Origin: Chlorobium phaeovibrioides
GTDB taxonomy: Bacteria; Bacteroidota; Chlorobiia; Chlorobiales; Chlorobiaceae
Reading direction: 5' to 3'
NCBI RefSeq assembly: GCF_003968655.1
Contig: NZ_RXYK01000010.1
Location: forward strand, 16,170 to 80,169
DNA length: 64,000 bases
Shown: one piece after another, positions 28,173 to 38,263 of the stretch
How the letters are laid out: each line of letters begins with the position of its first letter
Numbering within the stretch: the stretch's first letter is position 1
Position numbers and translations under genes: made by a program
The notes under the pieces: generated by a model
Databases searched by the model: none
Seen by the model: the letters and a program-made list of their open reading frames with translations, nothing else
What the model was told of the DNA's origin: nothing

Positions 28173-28808
28173 ATGAAACACTCAGCAGCTGATTTTCTTT
28201 CAGAGGACGGCAGGCGACGGATTGAAGAACGCATCAAGGCGGCAGAGCTTCGCACTGCAGGAGAAATCGTGGTCATGGTTGCCGGTTCAAGCGCCGCGTA
28301 TCCTCAGGCGGCACTCTCCGGCTCTCTTCTGCTGTCGCTGGTTCTCGCTGTTCCCGTGACGGCGCTGTACGGTACTCACGACATGTGGTTTTTCCTGGGC
28401 GTCTTTCTTCCTCTTCTCATTCTTTTCAACGAGATATTGACAAGGGTACCCTCTCTCTGCAGGCTTTTTGCTGCCAAGGAGGCTATGAGGGATGCTGTTG
28501 AACGGGCTTCGCTGGCTGCTTTTTACGCCAGAGGCATTACCCGTACGGATGGCCATACAGGTATTCTTCTCTATGTTTCAGTGCTTGAACACCGTGTCCG
28601 TGTGGTTGCCGACAAGGGCATCAACAGGAAGGTTGCTCCCGATACCTGGGATGAGTTGGTGGGAGGGATTGTGGGCGGTATACGAACCGGTGATCCCGCT
28701 GGAGCCATAGCTTCGGCAGTTGACCGTTGCGGCGGTCTGCTTGAACAGCATTTCCCCATACAGCCCGGTGACAGAAACGAGCTTGAGAACCGTGTCATTA
28801 TCGGCTGA
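28173..28808 (+). CDS. Second TPM-domain membrane protein
   Basis: A 211-residue protein with the N-terminal half of the TPM fold (RIEERIKAAELRTAGEIVVMV), two membrane helices (about 50-95) inserted in the middle, and the second half of the TPM fold (GILLYVSVLEHRVRVVADKGI, then GDPAGAIASAV). It follows the YgcG-like gene by 29 bases and completes a lemA-TPM-TPM cluster. The function is unknown, presumably shared with its neighbours in the envelope. Confidence 0.82.
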   Translation: MKHSAADFLSEDGRRRIEERIKAAELRTAGEIVVMVAGSSAAYPQAALSGSLLLSLVLAVPVTALYGTHDMWFFLGVFLPLLILFNEILTRVPSLCRLFAAKEAMRDAVERASLAAFYARGITRTDGHTGILLYVSVLEHRVRVVADKGINRKVAPDTWDELVGGIVGGIRTGDPAGAIASAVDRCGGLLEQHFPIQPGDRNELENRVIIG

Positions 28809-28866
28809 GCCCTCCCGTCCCCTGAACTATTTCGTATGACTCTCTTCTGCAGGAATGGAGTATTCG

Positions 28867-28872
28867 TATATT
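28867..28872 (+). promoter_or_regulatory. Candidate -10 box before gcvT
   Basis: TATATTGG 50 bases upstream of the gcvT ATG; TTCTGC lies 16 bases further upstream as a poor -35 match. Confidence 0.3.
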
Positions 28873-28921
28873 GGCGTTCATCAGGTGGCATTCTAACTTT
28901 TAACGGCAGTTCCGAACAGCT

Positions 28922-30019
28922 ATGAAAAAAACTTCACTCTCTTCCTGGCATGAAAAGGCGGGTGCGAAAATAATTGATTTCGGTGGTTGGCTGATGCCGG
29001 TGCAGTATTCGGGAATCATGGCGGAGCATAAAGCTGTGCGCAGTGCGGCGGGCTTGTTTGATGTGTCGCACATGGGTAATTTTTATGTGAAGGGACGGCG
29101 TGCGCTTGAGTTTCTTCAGTCGGTGACCACCAATGATCTCAGCCGTACTGTTGACGGACAGGCGCAGTATACCATCATGCTGTATGAGAACGGAGGTATT
29201 GTTGATGACCTCATCATATACAGGATAGATTCCGTGACCTTTTTTCTGATTGTCAATGCGGGTAACTGTGACAAGGATTTTGCATGGCTTGAGGAGCATG
29301 CGGGTGCTTTTGAGGGGGTGCAGCTGTCAAATCATTCGGACCAGCTGTCGCTGATAGCGCTTCAGGGTCCGAAGGCTTTCAGTATCCTGTCCCGGGTGAT
29401 TCCCGAGATTGATGCTGACAGACTCCCTTCATTCCATTTTCGTCAACTGCCTTTCATGGGTGCTGAGCTGATGGTTGCCCGGACGGGATATACCGGTGAA
29501 GCCGGTGTTGAGATATGCCTGCCAAACGCTCTGGCGCAGCCTCTCTGGGAGGCACTGCTTGATGCGGGCCGTGAGGATGGCCTGGTGCCTGTGGGTCTTG
29601 GTGCGCGCGATACGCTTCGTCTTGAAATGGGGTACTCTCTCTATGGACATGAAATTGATCAGGATACCAATCCGCTTGAAGCCCGGCTGAAGTGGGTTGT
29701 GAGCATGGAGAAGGGGCCTTTCATCGGGCGTGAGGCATGCAGGCAGGTTGAGCTGAATCCCCGCTTCGGTGTTGCCGGGTTCTCTCTTGAGGGGAGGGCT
29801 CTTGCGCGCCAGGGCTGCAGGGTGTTCAATGCCGACCGTCAGGAGATCGGGAAGGTGTGCAGCGGCACAATTTCTCCGACCCTTCAGGAGCCGATAGGTA
29901 CTGCCAGCCTTGTCAGGGAATATCTCAAACCGGGAACTCCGGTGTTTGTTGAAATTCGCGGGTCACTGCAGCCGGGGCAGATCAGGCGGCTGCCGTTTGT
30001 CAAACCAGCGCTCCTTTGA
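28922..30019 (+). CDS. gcvT: Aminomethyltransferase (glycine cleavage system T protein)
   Basis: A 365-residue folate-binding enzyme that transfers the methylene group from the aminomethyl-lipoyl H protein to tetrahydrofolate and releases ammonia. Family features: [21 protein letters not shown] at the start, [12 protein letters not shown], the conserved [13 protein letters not shown], the folate-contacting Asp in [19 protein letters not shown], and the C-terminal GCV_T domain. Other gcv genes are not in the window. It lies upstream of ftsK with a 35-base gap. Confidence 0.95.
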   Translation: MKKTSLSSWHEKAGAKIIDFGGWLMPVQYSGIMAEHKAVRSAAGLFDVSHMGNFYVKGRRALEFLQSVTTNDLSRTVDGQAQYTIMLYENGGIVDDLIIYRIDSVTFFLIVNAGNCDKDFAWLEEHAGAFEGVQLSNHSDQLSLIALQGPKAFSILSRVIPEIDADRLPSFHFRQLPFMGAELMVARTGYTGEAGVEICLPNALAQPLWEALLDAGREDGLVPVGLGARDTLRLEMGYSLYGHEIDQDTNPLEARLKWVVSMEKGPFIGREACRQVELNPRFGVAGFSLEGRALARQGCRVFNADRQEIGKVCSGTISPTLQEPIGTASLVREYLKPGTPVFVEIRGSLQPGQIRRLPFVKPALL

Positions 30020-30054
30020 GGGCGCCTTGCTTTTGAATTGAAAGGAGTGAATGC

Positions 30055-32460
30055 GTGTTGAAGAACAGTAAAAAGGAGAAGAGAGCCCCGCAGACGAAAA
30101 AAAAGGGGGGCGGAAAAATGAAACGGGAGCTGGGGGGGATTGCCCTGATGCTCATGTCGCTGTTTCTTGCGGGTGCCATACTGTCGTTTGATGCTGCTGA
30201 TGCGGCGGTTTTCACCCGTCTCGACTGGTACGATATTCTGGGCAACGGCGCCCGGGATGCGGTTGACTCAATCCATTCGCCTTTCGGCCTTCTGGGTGCA
30301 CGACTCTCTTCGTTTTTTGTCCGTTCCTTTCTGGGTTATCCCACCCTGCTGCTGCTGTCGGCCATATTTTTCTGGGGGCTGGAACTGTTCCGATCCAGAA
30401 GCCTGAAGCAGGCTCTCCTTTTTTTTCTCTACACTGCGCTCCTCTCTTTTGATCTGGCTGCTATGGCGGGGATGACTTCAACCCCCTACAGTGACTATTG
30501 GTCCGGCTCTATCGGACGGATGACTGCTGAGCTTGTGAAGAATGTTCTGGGTCCTCTGGGGGGGTGGGTGCTTCTTGTTGTGATTGCCGCAGTTCCATCG
30601 TTCTATCTTGGAAGAAGGCTGTTTGTGCGGTGGAAGTCCCGTCCGGATGAAGGGGAGGGCGCCGGTATTGCGGCGGCAACAGGAAACTGGCTGTCGAGGG
30701 TCCGTAAAAAAAAAGATGACGGTACCGGAGAACCGGTGAATGACGACCGGCCGTTCCGCTCCTCTTCGTCCTCATTGGCTGAGAGTACGGACCAGCCATT
30801 TGCCCCTGTTTCCGAATCGTTGGTTTCCAGCCTTCCCGATTCAGTTCCTCCTGATGCCGAGGCTCATGATGAGGGCGGTGTAAAGGTTACGGGGGGTGAG
30901 CTTGAGACCCTCATACGGCCCACTGTGAAGGAGAAAGAGGCGAACCTTGATGAACGGACCATGAAGGTGGCGACACGGGATCATGTGCCCTACCGTTTTC
31001 CCTCAATTGATCTACTGGAGAAAGGGGAGGCGGACGACGGGCAGATTGACCGGGCTTATCTTGAGGCAAGCCGCGACAGGCTGCTTGAGAAACTTGCCAT
31101 CTACAAGATTGCCGTGGTACGGATTTCGATGACTGTCGGGCCCCGTGTTACTCTGTTCGAGATGGAGCTTGCCCCCGATGTGAAGGTGAGCCGGGTGCTG
31201 GCGTTGGAAAATGACCTTGCCATGGCGCTGGCCGCTCAGGGTATCCGCATTATTGCTCCCATTCCCGGTAAAAATGCCGTTGGAGTTGAAATTCCCAACA
31301 GCAAGCCAAAGACGGTCTGGCTTCGTTCTGTATTGCAGGTGGAGAAGTTCAAGAATACACGGATGACTCTCCCTATTGTGCTGGGAAGAACCATTGCCAA
31401 TGAGGTCTATATTGATGACCTCGCCTCGCTGCCTCATCTTCTGATTGCCGGGGCAACCGGTTCGGGCAAGTCGGTCGGAATCAATGTGATCATTACCAGC
31501 CTGCTCTACTCCTGCAGTCCCGACAAGGTCAAGTTTCTCCTTATTGATCCGAAGCGGGTGGAGCTGTTCAATTATACGCACCTGAAAAGCCATTTTCTGG
31601 TGAAGTTCCCTGATATTGATGAACAGATCATCACCGATCCCCAGAAGGCGATCTATGCGCTGAAGTGCGTGGAGAAGGAGATGGATATGCGCTACATCAC
31701 CCTGCAGGAGGCCGGGATGCGCAATATCGGGGATTATAACAAGGCTCTTCCCAAGGAGGCATTGCCATACCTGGTGGTGGTGATTGATGAGTTGGCCGAC
31801 CTGATGATTACCGCCGGCAGGGAGGTTGAGGAGCCCATTACACGGCTGGCTCAGCTGGCCAGAGCAGTTGGCATCCATCTCATTCTTGCGACCCAGCGTC
31901 CCTCGGTTGATGTCATTACCGGCATCATCAAGGCGAACTTTCCTTCACGCATTGCGTTTCAGGTATCCAGCAGAATTGATTCCCGTACCATTCTTGACGG
32001 TTCGGGAGCTGAAAAACTTCTTCGAGACGGTGACATGCTCTACCATCCGGCAACGCTCCCCAAGCCGATACGGATCCAGGGCCCCTATGTCTCTTCCAAA
32101 GAGGTTGAGGCTGTCACTTCGTTCATTGGTGCACAGCATGCTCTGAAGAACATCTACATGCTCCCATCTGCGGATATGACGAGGGTGAACGGAGGCTCGT
32201 CTGCTGGTGGCAGTGTGGATACAGGGGGGCGCGATCAGCTCTTTGAGGATGCTGCCCGGCTTGTTGTGATGCATCAGCAGGGAAGTGTGTCGCTGCTGCA
32301 ACGGAGGCTTCGTGTTGGATTTGGTCGGGCGGGGAGAATCATGGATCAGCTCTGCGACAATCGTATAGTCGGTCCTGCTGATGGAAGCAGGGCAAGGGAA
32401 GTCCTCATTGGCAGCGAGGAGTCCCTTGAACTGCTGCTCAACAATCTTGATCCGGAGTGA
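30055..32460 (+). CDS. ftsK: DNA translocase FtsK/SpoIIIE
   Basis: An 801-residue division-site DNA pump that clears chromosome dimers and terminus DNA from the septum. Four membrane helices lie in about residues 25-190, followed by a low-complexity linker (about 200-300). The motor has Walker A AGATGSGKSVG and Walker B PYLVVVIDELADLM, with QRPSVDVITGIIKANFPSRI. The gamma winged-helix domain that reads KOPS-type DNA is at the C-terminus (DAARLVVMHQQGSVSLLQRR). The start is GTG 30055, preceded by AAAGGAG. An in-frame ATG at 30118 is a weaker alternative. It converges on nfu, with 10 bases between stops. Confidence 0.95.
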   Translation: MLKNSKKEKRAPQTKKKGGGKMKRELGGIALMLMSLFLAGAILSFDAADAAVFTRLDWYDILGNGARDAVDSIHSPFGLLGARLSSFFVRSFLGYPTLLLLSAIFFWGLELFRSRSLKQALLFFLYTALLSFDLAAMAGMTSTPYSDYWSGSIGRMTAELVKNVLGPLGGWVLLVVIAAVPSFYLGRRLFVRWKSRPDEGEGAGIAAATGNWLSRVRKKKDDGTGEPVNDDRPFRSSSSSLAESTDQPFAPVSESLVSSLPDSVPPDAEAHDEGGVKVTGGELETLIRPTVKEKEANLDERTMKVATRDHVPYRFPSIDLLEKGEADDGQIDRAYLEASRDRLLEKLAIYKIAVVRISMTVGPRVTLFEMELAPDVKVSRVLALENDLAMALAAQGIRIIAPIPGKNAVGVEIPNSKPKTVWLRSVLQVEKFKNTRMTLPIVLGRTIANEVYIDDLASLPHLLIAGATGSGKSVGINVIITSLLYSCSPDKVKFLLIDPKRVELFNYTHLKSHFLVKFPDIDEQIITDPQKAIYALKCVEKEMDMRYITLQEAGMRNIGDYNKALPKEALPYLVVVIDELADLMITAGREVEEPITRLAQLARAVGIHLILATQRPSVDVITGIIKANFPSRIAFQVSSRIDSRTILDGSGAEKLLRDGDMLYHPATLPKPIRIQGPYVSSKEVEAVTSFIGAQHALKNIYMLPSADMTRVNGGSSAGGSVDTGGRDQLFEDAARLVVMHQQGSVSLLQRRLRVGFGRAGRIMDQLCDNRIVGPADGSRAREVLIGSEESLELLLNNLDPE

Positions 32461-32470
32461 GAGGTACGGC

Positions 32471-32731
32471 TCAGACTGATTCCACGCGCACGATTTCAGG
32501 AATGGCTTTTTTGATTGCCTGCTCCACACCGGCTCGAAGCGTCAGGGTGCTCATGGGGCAGCTGCCGCATGCTCCAAGCAGTTTCACATCCACAACCATA
32601 TCCTTGCTGATGCCCACAAGCTGGCAGTCGCCGCCATCAACCTGAAGGTAGGGGCGAACGGTTTCCAGAGCGGCAATCACCCTGTCGTAAAGTGCATCGC
32701 TGTTTGGCAGATAGTCCTTGCTGGTACTCAT
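32471..32731 (-). CDS. NifU-like C-terminal domain Fe-S scaffold (Nfu)
   Basis: An 86-residue protein made of a single NFU domain that assembles and transfers a [4Fe-4S] cluster. VRPYLQVDGGDCQLV and the cluster-binding GACGSCPMS (Cys55, Cys58) are diagnostic. It lies downstream of the Mrp ATPase on the same strand, 127 bases away with a long hairpin between, so both probably act in Fe-S cluster carriage. Green sulfur bacteria need many clusters for their reaction centre and ferredoxins. Confidence 0.92.
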   Translation of the reverse strand: MSTSKDYLPNSDALYDRVIAALETVRPYLQVDGGDCQLVGISKDMVVDVKLLGACGSCPMSTLTLRAGVEQAIKKAIPEIVRVESV

Positions 32732-32780
32732 AGCGTCAATCCCTTATGAAATAATAGTTAGAAAAAATCGATGGACATCC

Positions 32781-32819
32781 TTTTGGGGAGTCAGGTAATA
32801 TCCTACCTGATCCCCAAAA
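32781..32819. repeat. Strong intercistronic hairpin between mrp and nfu
   Basis: TTTTGGGGA (32781-32789), one bulged G, TCAGGTA (32791-32797), loop ATATCC, TACCTGA (32804-32810) and TCCCCAAAA (32811-32819). All 16 pairs are Watson-Crick. No T-run follows the stem on the coding (minus) strand, so it is not a textbook terminator. It could stabilise the mrp mRNA or be a regulatory site. Confidence 0.7.
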
Positions 32820-32858
32820 AAACAACCTCTCTCCTGCAGTTCGTTCCCGGGAGCTGTT

Positions 32859-33998
32859 TTAAGAGCAGCAGCAGGAAGACGATGGTGAGGCATTGGCAAT
32901 TGAGATCTGCCGGGCTACCTCTTTTGAGGCGCTTTTGAATGCTTCGGCTGCTGATGAATCAGGTGTTCCGATGACTGCAGGGGTTCCGCTGTCACCACCC
33001 TCACCTACACTTCTGTTGATCGGGACGGAGCCGAGGAATGCCAGCCCGCGGGCTTTGGCGAAGCGTTCGCCCCCTTTCTGTCCGAACAGATAGTCCCTGC
33101 TGCCATCGGGCAGTTCGTACCAGCTCATGTTTTCAATCACGCCGAGGATTGGAACATTCACCTTCGCGAACATGTTGACCGCCTTGGATACATCGGCAAG
33201 TGCCACATCCTGCGGAGTGGTGACAATGACGGCTCCGGTAAGGGGGATGGTCTGTGCAAGAGTGAGCTGGATGTCGCCGGTTCCGGGAGGAAGATCAAAA
33301 ATCAGGTAGTCGAGTTCGCCCCAGGCAACTTCCGTAATGAACTGCTTTATGGCACTTGAGGCCATAGGGCCGCGCCAGATGAGTGCCGTGTCGGTTTCAA
33401 CAAGGAACCCGATGGACATGAGTTTTACACCGTATTTCTCAAGGGGCTGAAGCATCTTTTCAACCACCTTCGGTTGCTCGGAGTGGAGTCCGAACATTGT
33501 GGGAATGCTGGGGCCGTAAAGGTCCGCGTCAACAAGGCCGACTGATGCGCCGGTTGCGGCAAGGCTGACAGCAAGGTTGACGGCAACGGTCGATTTGCCG
33601 ACTCCGCCTTTTCCTGAAGCGACAGCAATGATGTTTTTGACCTCTTTCAGGGGTCGTTCCTCTTGTCCTCCGCACTGGCCTCCGCTGCACTGGTGTCCGT
33701 CTTCATGGTGATGGTCATCGTGACCATGGCTGCAGCTGCTGGTGACTTCGGCCGTCATCTCAACATCAATCCGTTCTGCAGCGGGCAGTTCCGCCCTGAT
33801 TGCGTCAATGCAGGACTGGCGTATTTCGTCTTTCAGCGGGCAGGCGGGAGTGGTCAGCACTACCTGGAAAGAGATGTCTCCGCCTTCTGTTACGGAGATG
33901 CCGCGGATCATTCCGAGGCTTACCAGATCTTTTTTGAGGTCGGGATCAAGAACGGTTGAGAGGGCTTTGAGAATCTGATGCTCATCTATTGTTGCCAT
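32859..33998 (-). CDS. mrp: Mrp/ApbC-type P-loop Fe-S carrier ATPase
   Basis: A 379-residue protein. The N-terminal MIP18-type domain (about 5-85) is followed by a His/Cys-rich linker (about 89-111, many His plus four Cys). The P-loop ATPase has a deviant Walker A ASGKGGVGKST (128-137), DADLYGPSIPTMFG and LPPGTGDIQL. Family members carry a [4Fe-4S] cluster to apoproteins using a C-terminal CxxC. Here the equivalent region after VIENMSWY has no cysteine, while the protein ends in CCCS. It lies upstream of nfu on the same strand. The role in Fe-S delivery is inferred from family and neighbour. Confidence 0.92.
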   Translation of the reverse strand: MATIDEHQILKALSTVLDPDLKKDLVSLGMIRGISVTEGGDISFQVVLTTPACPLKDEIRQSCIDAIRAELPAAERIDVEMTAEVTSSCSHGHDDHHHEDGHQCSGGQCGGQEERPLKEVKNIIAVASGKGGVGKSTVAVNLAVSLAATGASVGLVDADLYGPSIPTMFGLHSEQPKVVEKMLQPLEKYGVKLMSIGFLVETDTALIWRGPMASSAIKQFITEVAWGELDYLIFDLPPGTGDIQLTLAQTIPLTGAVIVTTPQDVALADVSKAVNMFAKVNVPILGVIENMSWYELPDGSRDYLFGQKGGERFAKARGLAFLGSVPINRSVGEGGDSGTPAVIGTPDSSAAEAFKSASKEVARQISIANASPSSSCCCS

Positions 33999-34041
33999 GG
34001 TGCTGTGCTGGGTAAAAATGTTGCGGAAAGTTCCGGTCTGG

Positions 34042-35352
34042 TTATTTCTGGAGGAAGCGGAGCGAAATGGTTACCCCTTTGAGGTCGAATTTTTCACGAA
34101 GCCTGTTTTCCAGAAACTTCCGGAAATTAGTCTGGACAAGCTCCGGATTATTACAGAAAAATGCAAATACCGGCCAGGCGGCCTGAATCTGTGTCATGTA
34201 TTTTATTTTCAGCTCCGTTCCGCCTTTAGATGAGGGAGGGTTTGCGGCAAGCGCCTCTTCAAGGAAACGGTTGAGCGCGCTGGTGCTGATTTTTCTGGCC
34301 CTGTTGTCGCGGATTTCACGGGCGGTGTCAATGGCCCGGTAGAGGTTCTTTTTTGTCAGGGCCGAGATGAAGAGTACCGGAACATAGGCGAGGTTGCCCA
34401 TGTGCGAGCGGAGTGTGTCTTCGTACTGCTTGCTGGTTTTGGAGTCTTTTTCAATCAGGTCCCATTTGTTGACGAGGAGAAGCACGGCCCTTTTTCTCTC
34501 GGTGGCCATGTTGATGATCTTCAGATCCTGCTTCTCTATGCCGGGCCCGGCATCAATCATCACCATGACGACCTCGCATCGTTCTATGGCTTTCTCGCTG
34601 CGCAGGGAGCTGTAGTATTCTATGCCGGCGCTGATTTTGGTGCGTTTTCTCAGCCCCGCCGTATCAATAAGGAGGAAATCCTGCTGCTTTCGTGTGAATC
34701 GGGTATCAATTGCGTCACGGGTGGTTCCCGGAATGTCGGAAACTATCTGGCGATTGTTGCCGAGAAGGGCATTGACAAAACTTGATTTCCCGACATTCGG
34801 CCGACCGACAACCGCAAGGCGGATAGCTCCGTCCTCTTCCTGGTCTGCGTCTGACTCGGGCAGTTCAAGAAGAATGGCATCGAGCAGATCGGCAACGCCG
34901 CTGCCGTCTTTTGCCGATATGCACCAGGGCTCGGTATAGCCGGTGCTGACAAAGGATGCGGCCTCATAGGTAAGCTGCGGGGATTCAACCTTGTTGACAG
35001 CAAAGAAGACTGGTTTGTGGCTGAAGCGCTGCCGCAGCACTTTTGCAAGTTCCAGATCGTCATAGGAAAGGCCGGCGCGGGCGTCGGCAACAAAGACAAC
35101 AATGTCGGCATCGTTGATGGCCGTCATTGTCTGTTCGAGCATGGCGTTGCTGATGACGCCGTCTTCAGGGGCATATCCTCCGGTATCCATCAGACGGAAG
35201 GCCCGGCCCTGCCAGAACCCTTCGGAAATATGGCGGTCGCGGGTGACACCGGGAGTGCTGTCGACAATGGCTGCACGCTCCCTGAGTATGCGGTTGAAAA
35301 GGGTTGATTTTCCTACATTCGGACGGCCAACCAGGGCAATGAGAGGTTTCAT
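34042..35352 (-). CDS. der: Ribosome assembly GTPase Der (EngA)
   Basis: A 436-residue protein with two tandem GTPase domains and a C-terminal KH-like domain that acts in 50S subunit maturation. The first domain has [16 protein letters not shown] and NKVES; the second has [21 protein letters not shown] and NKWDLIE. The KH-like end ([19 protein letters not shown]) is complete. It is read divergently from rplM across 146 bases. Confidence 0.97.
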   Translation of the reverse strand: MKPLIALVGRPNVGKSTLFNRILRERAAIVDSTPGVTRDRHISEGFWQGRAFRLMDTGGYAPEDGVISNAMLEQTMTAINDADIVVFVADARAGLSYDDLELAKVLRQRFSHKPVFFAVNKVESPQLTYEAASFVSTGYTEPWCISAKDGSGVADLLDAILLELPESDADQEEDGAIRLAVVGRPNVGKSSFVNALLGNNRQIVSDIPGTTRDAIDTRFTRKQQDFLLIDTAGLRKRTKISAGIEYYSSLRSEKAIERCEVVMVMIDAGPGIEKQDLKIINMATERKRAVLLLVNKWDLIEKDSKTSKQYEDTLRSHMGNLAYVPVLFISALTKKNLYRAIDTAREIRDNRARKISTSALNRFLEEALAANPPSSKGGTELKIKYMTQIQAAWPVFAFFCNNPELVQTNFRKFLENRLREKFDLKGVTISLRFLQK

Positions 35353-35416
35353 GGAAAGAGGTGTGAAGATGGAGATTCTCGCTCCCGGGAAATTCCTCAG
35401 GACGGAATGGTATAAT

Positions 35417-35445
35417 TTGTAGAATTAAGTGAATTAATTTACATT
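35417..35445 (+). promoter_or_regulatory. Candidate rplM-rpsI promoter
   Basis: TTGTAG (35417-35422), 17-base spacer, TACATT (35440-35445), 53 bases before the rplM ATG in an AT-rich divergent region shared with der. Confidence 0.4.
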
Positions 35446-35498
35446 GATAAACTTTATTTTTCGGAAAAGTCCAGTTAATCCATTGTTACAACACGAGC

Positions 35499-35948
35499 AT
35501 GAGCAAGACGCTAAGTTTTAAAACATATTCGGCAAAGCCAGGTGATGTCGAACGGAAGTGGTATGTCGTAGATGCCGAAGGCCAGATTTTGGGCAGAATG
35601 GCTGCTGAAATCGCAAAGGTCCTCAGGGGCAAGCACAAGCCTGAATTCACTCCCCACATCGATACCGGCGACTTCATTGTGGTGACCAATGCGGAAAAAG
35701 TTGCGCTCTCAGGCAAGAAGCTTGATGCCAAGGCTTATTTTTCGCACTCCCAGTATCCTGGCGGCGTGAAGTTCAACCATGTCAAGGATCTGCTCCGCAA
35801 AAAGCCGGAAAAAGTCATTGAGCATGCTGTATGGGGAATGCTTCCTCACAACAATCTCGGCCGTCAGCTTTTCAAGAAGCTGAAGGTGTATCCTGGCGCG
35901 ACGCATCCGCATGAATCGCAGTCGCCTATTGAAATGAAGGTAAATTAA
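35499..35948 (+). CDS. rplM: 50S ribosomal protein L13 (uL13)
   Basis: A 149-residue protein. The family blocks [25 protein letters not shown]-like [17 protein letters not shown], and [20 protein letters not shown] are present. It is followed after 21 bases by rpsI, the usual bacterial pair. Confidence 0.97.
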   Translation: MSKTLSFKTYSAKPGDVERKWYVVDAEGQILGRMAAEIAKVLRGKHKPEFTPHIDTGDFIVVTNAEKVALSGKKLDAKAYFSHSQYPGGVKFNHVKDLLRKKPEKVIEHAVWGMLPHNNLGRQLFKKLKVYPGATHPHESQSPIEMKVN

Positions 35949-35969
35949 AATCATATAACGCAAGAGGGA

Positions 35970-36359
35970 ATGAAAGAGGTTATCGATACCGTAGGACGCC
36001 GTAAGACCTCGGTGGCAAGAGTGTTCATGACGCCGGGAAAAGGGCGTGTCATCATCAACAAGCTGCCGGCTGAAGAGTATTTCAAAGACGAGGTCAAGTG
36101 CCGTGTGGCTCTTCGTCCGCTGGTTCTTGCAGAAAAGACCGAGGACTTTGATATTAAAGTGAATGTGCATGGTGGCGGTATCAGCGGCCAGTCGGGCGCT
36201 GTCAGTCTTGCTATTGCTCGGGCTCTTGCGGAGACCGATGATTCGGTTCGTGCCGTTTTCAAGCCGGAACGCCTGCTTACCCGTGATCCGCGGATGGTTG
36301 AGCGCAAGAAGTTCGGCCGCAAGAAGGCCCGCAAGTCGTTCCAGTTCTCCAAACGCTGA
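35970..36359 (+). CDS. rpsI: 30S ribosomal protein S9 (uS9)
   Basis: A 129-residue protein. It begins [18 protein letters not shown] and ends in the basic tail [12 protein letters not shown], whose last SKR reaches the P-site tRNA. Downstream of rplM; the start codon follows AAGAGGGA. The next gene, rpsB, is 158 bases away. Confidence 0.97.
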   Translation: MKEVIDTVGRRKTSVARVFMTPGKGRVIINKLPAEEYFKDEVKCRVALRPLVLAEKTEDFDIKVNVHGGGISGQSGAVSLAIARALAETDDSVRAVFKPERLLTRDPRMVERKKFGRKKARKSFQFSKR

Positions 36360-36446
36360 TATTTGCGTTTCATCGCTTTTTCAGGACAACATCACTCATA
36401 TCGTGCTGTTCCGGGGCGGTTCCCCCAAGAGAGTTTTCCGGCAGTG

Positions 36447-36465
36447 TCCGGCGCCCTGCGCCGGA
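36447..36465 (+). promoter_or_regulatory. GC-rich hairpin in the rpsB leader
   Basis: TCCGGCGC (36447-36454), loop CCT, GCGCCGGA (36458-36465), inside a 158-base leader before rpsB. Several further short complementary GC runs (GGGGCGG, CCCCC, TTCCGGC, TTCCGGG) surround it, which would fit a folded ribosomal-protein leader. No T-run follows, so it is not a terminator. Confidence 0.45.
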
Positions 36466-36517
36466 TTCCGGGAGGCAGGCATGATAGAAGAATCAACTAA
36501 ACAGAAGGAAAATCACT

Positions 36518-37291
36518 ATGTCGTACTTTCAGCTTGAAGACATGCTCCGCGCCGGAGTCCATTTCGGACACCTTGCCCGCCGCTGGAGCCCGAAAATGAA
36601 GCCTTACATTTTCATGGAGAAGAACGGTGTCCACATCATCGATCTCCAGAAAACCCTTGTTCTTGCAGACAATGCGCTCAACGCACTTGATGCCATAGCC
36701 CAGACCGGGCGGGAAATCATGTTTGTCGGCACCAAGAAACAGGCCAAAAATATTATTGCAGCAGAGGCCGAACGGGCCGGAATGCCTTATGTCTGCGAGC
36801 GCTGGCTCGGGGGCATGCTGACCAACTTCTCCACCATCCGCCAGAGCATTCGCCGCATGAATGCCATTGACCGTATGGAGACGGATGGTACCTATGACAT
36901 GATCACCAAGAAAGAGCGTCTCATGCTCGGCCGTGAGCGCGAAAAGCTCATGAGGATTCTGGGCGGCATTGCCACCATGACCAGGATTCCCGCTGCCCTG
37001 TTCATTGTCGATATCAAAAAAGAGCATATTGCCATCAAGGAGGCCCGCTCGCTGGGTATTCCCATCTTCGCTATGGTTGATACCAACTGCGATCCCGATC
37101 TGGTGGATTATGTCATTCCTGCAAACGATGACGCCATCCGCTCCATACAGCTTATGGTCAAGGCTGTCGCCGACACTATTGTCAATGCCCGCGCATTGAA
37201 GGTGGAGCAGGAGGTTCTGGCAAAGATGGACGAGGCAGACGGCAGCGAGGCTGAGCCTGAGGCCCCTGCAGCGCCCGAATCCGCCGAGTAA
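36518..37291 (+). CDS. rpsB: 30S ribosomal protein S2 (uS2)
   Basis: A 257-residue protein. Diagnostic blocks: [74 protein letters not shown]. The tail is acidic and alanine-rich. ATG 36518 follows AAGGAAAA. tsf follows after 37 bases, the standard rpsB-tsf pair. Confidence 0.97.
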   Translation: MSYFQLEDMLRAGVHFGHLARRWSPKMKPYIFMEKNGVHIIDLQKTLVLADNALNALDAIAQTGREIMFVGTKKQAKNIIAAEAERAGMPYVCERWLGGMLTNFSTIRQSIRRMNAIDRMETDGTYDMITKKERLMLGREREKLMRILGGIATMTRIPAALFIVDIKKEHIAIKEARSLGIPIFAMVDTNCDPDLVDYVIPANDDAIRSIQLMVKAVADTIVNARALKVEQEVLAKMDEADGSEAEPEAPAAPESAE

Positions 37292-37328
37292 CTGTAACCA
37301 AATTAAAACTGAAGCGAAAGAAAAAGCA

Positions 37329-38195
37329 ATGAGTCAGATTTCAGCAAAGGATGTAAAAGATCTCCGCGATACGACGGGCGTTGGGATGATGGACTGCAAA
37401 AAGGCCCTTGAGGAAACAGGGGGCGATATGCAGAAAGCCGTTGAGTATCTACGAAAAAAAGGCGCTGCGCTTGCCGCAAAAAGAGCGGAGAAAGATGCCA
37501 GTGAGGGAATGATATGTATCAAGGTGGCGGAAGACCGCAAGGCCGGAGTTATTCTTGAGCTGAACTGTGAGACTGATTTTGTTGCACGGGGCGAGGTGTT
37601 TACCGGGTTTGCCGGTGCTCTCGGCCAGTTGGCTCTTGAGGGTTCGGCAGCTTCTGCCGGGGCTCTTCTCGGAATGACACTTTCCGCCGAATTCGGTGGA
37701 GAGAAGGTTGAGGATGCAATCAAAACCATGACCGGAAAACTTGGCGAGAAGATTGAGCTGAAGCGTCTTGTTTTTTGTGACGCCGCTGATGGTCTCGTTG
37801 AGGCTTATGTTCATCCGGGAGCGCAGCTTGGCGCCATCATCCATATAGCTTCTGCCCAGCCGGACAGTGCAAGGGAGCTTGCCCGCGATCTTGCCATGCA
37901 GGTGGCTGCGGCTGCACCGATTGTTGTTGACCGTTCAGCAGTTCCGGAGGAACTGATTGCAAAAGAGTCCGACATCTATCGCCAGCAGGCACTGGGCCAG
38001 GGCAAGAAGGAAGAGTTTGTTGACAGGATTGTCCAGGGCCGTATTGAAAAGTACTACCAGGAGGTGGTGCTTACTGAGCAGGCTTTCATAAAAGTCAATA
38101 ATATGAAGGTTTCGGATGTTCTCGGCGAGTTCCGCAAGCAGCATGAGGCTGCGGTGGAGATCAGGGAATTTGTCCGCTATCAGTTGGGAGAGTAA
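37329..38195 (+). CDS. tsf: Elongation factor Ts
   Basis: A 288-residue guanine-nucleotide exchange factor for EF-Tu. The N-terminal UBA-like domain [19 protein letters not shown] and the core [14 protein letters not shown], which contains the TDFV contact to EF-Tu, are present. Co-transcribed with rpsB. A terminator directly follows the stop, separating it from pyrH. Confidence 0.97.
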   Translation: MSQISAKDVKDLRDTTGVGMMDCKKALEETGGDMQKAVEYLRKKGAALAAKRAEKDASEGMICIKVAEDRKAGVILELNCETDFVARGEVFTGFAGALGQLALEGSAASAGALLGMTLSAEFGGEKVEDAIKTMTGKLGEKIELKRLVFCDAADGLVEAYVHPGAQLGAIIHIASAQPDSARELARDLAMQVAAAAPIVVDRSAVPEELIAKESDIYRQQALGQGKKEEFVDRIVQGRIEKYYQEVVLTEQAFIKVNNMKVSDVLGEFRKQHEAAVEIREFVRYQLGE

Positions 38196-38198
38196 AGA

Positions 38199-38229
38199 AA
38201 AAAAGCCCCGTGTATCGGGGCTTTTTTTT
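38199..38229 (+). terminator. Intrinsic terminator between tsf and pyrH
   Basis: AAAAAGCCCCG pairs with CGGGGCTTTTT over a TGTAT loop, followed by further T residues to 38229. It ends the rpsB-tsf transcript 35 bases before pyrH. Confidence 0.92.
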
Positions 38230-38263
38230 CGTTCAATAATATTTTCTCACGGAGGATACGACT

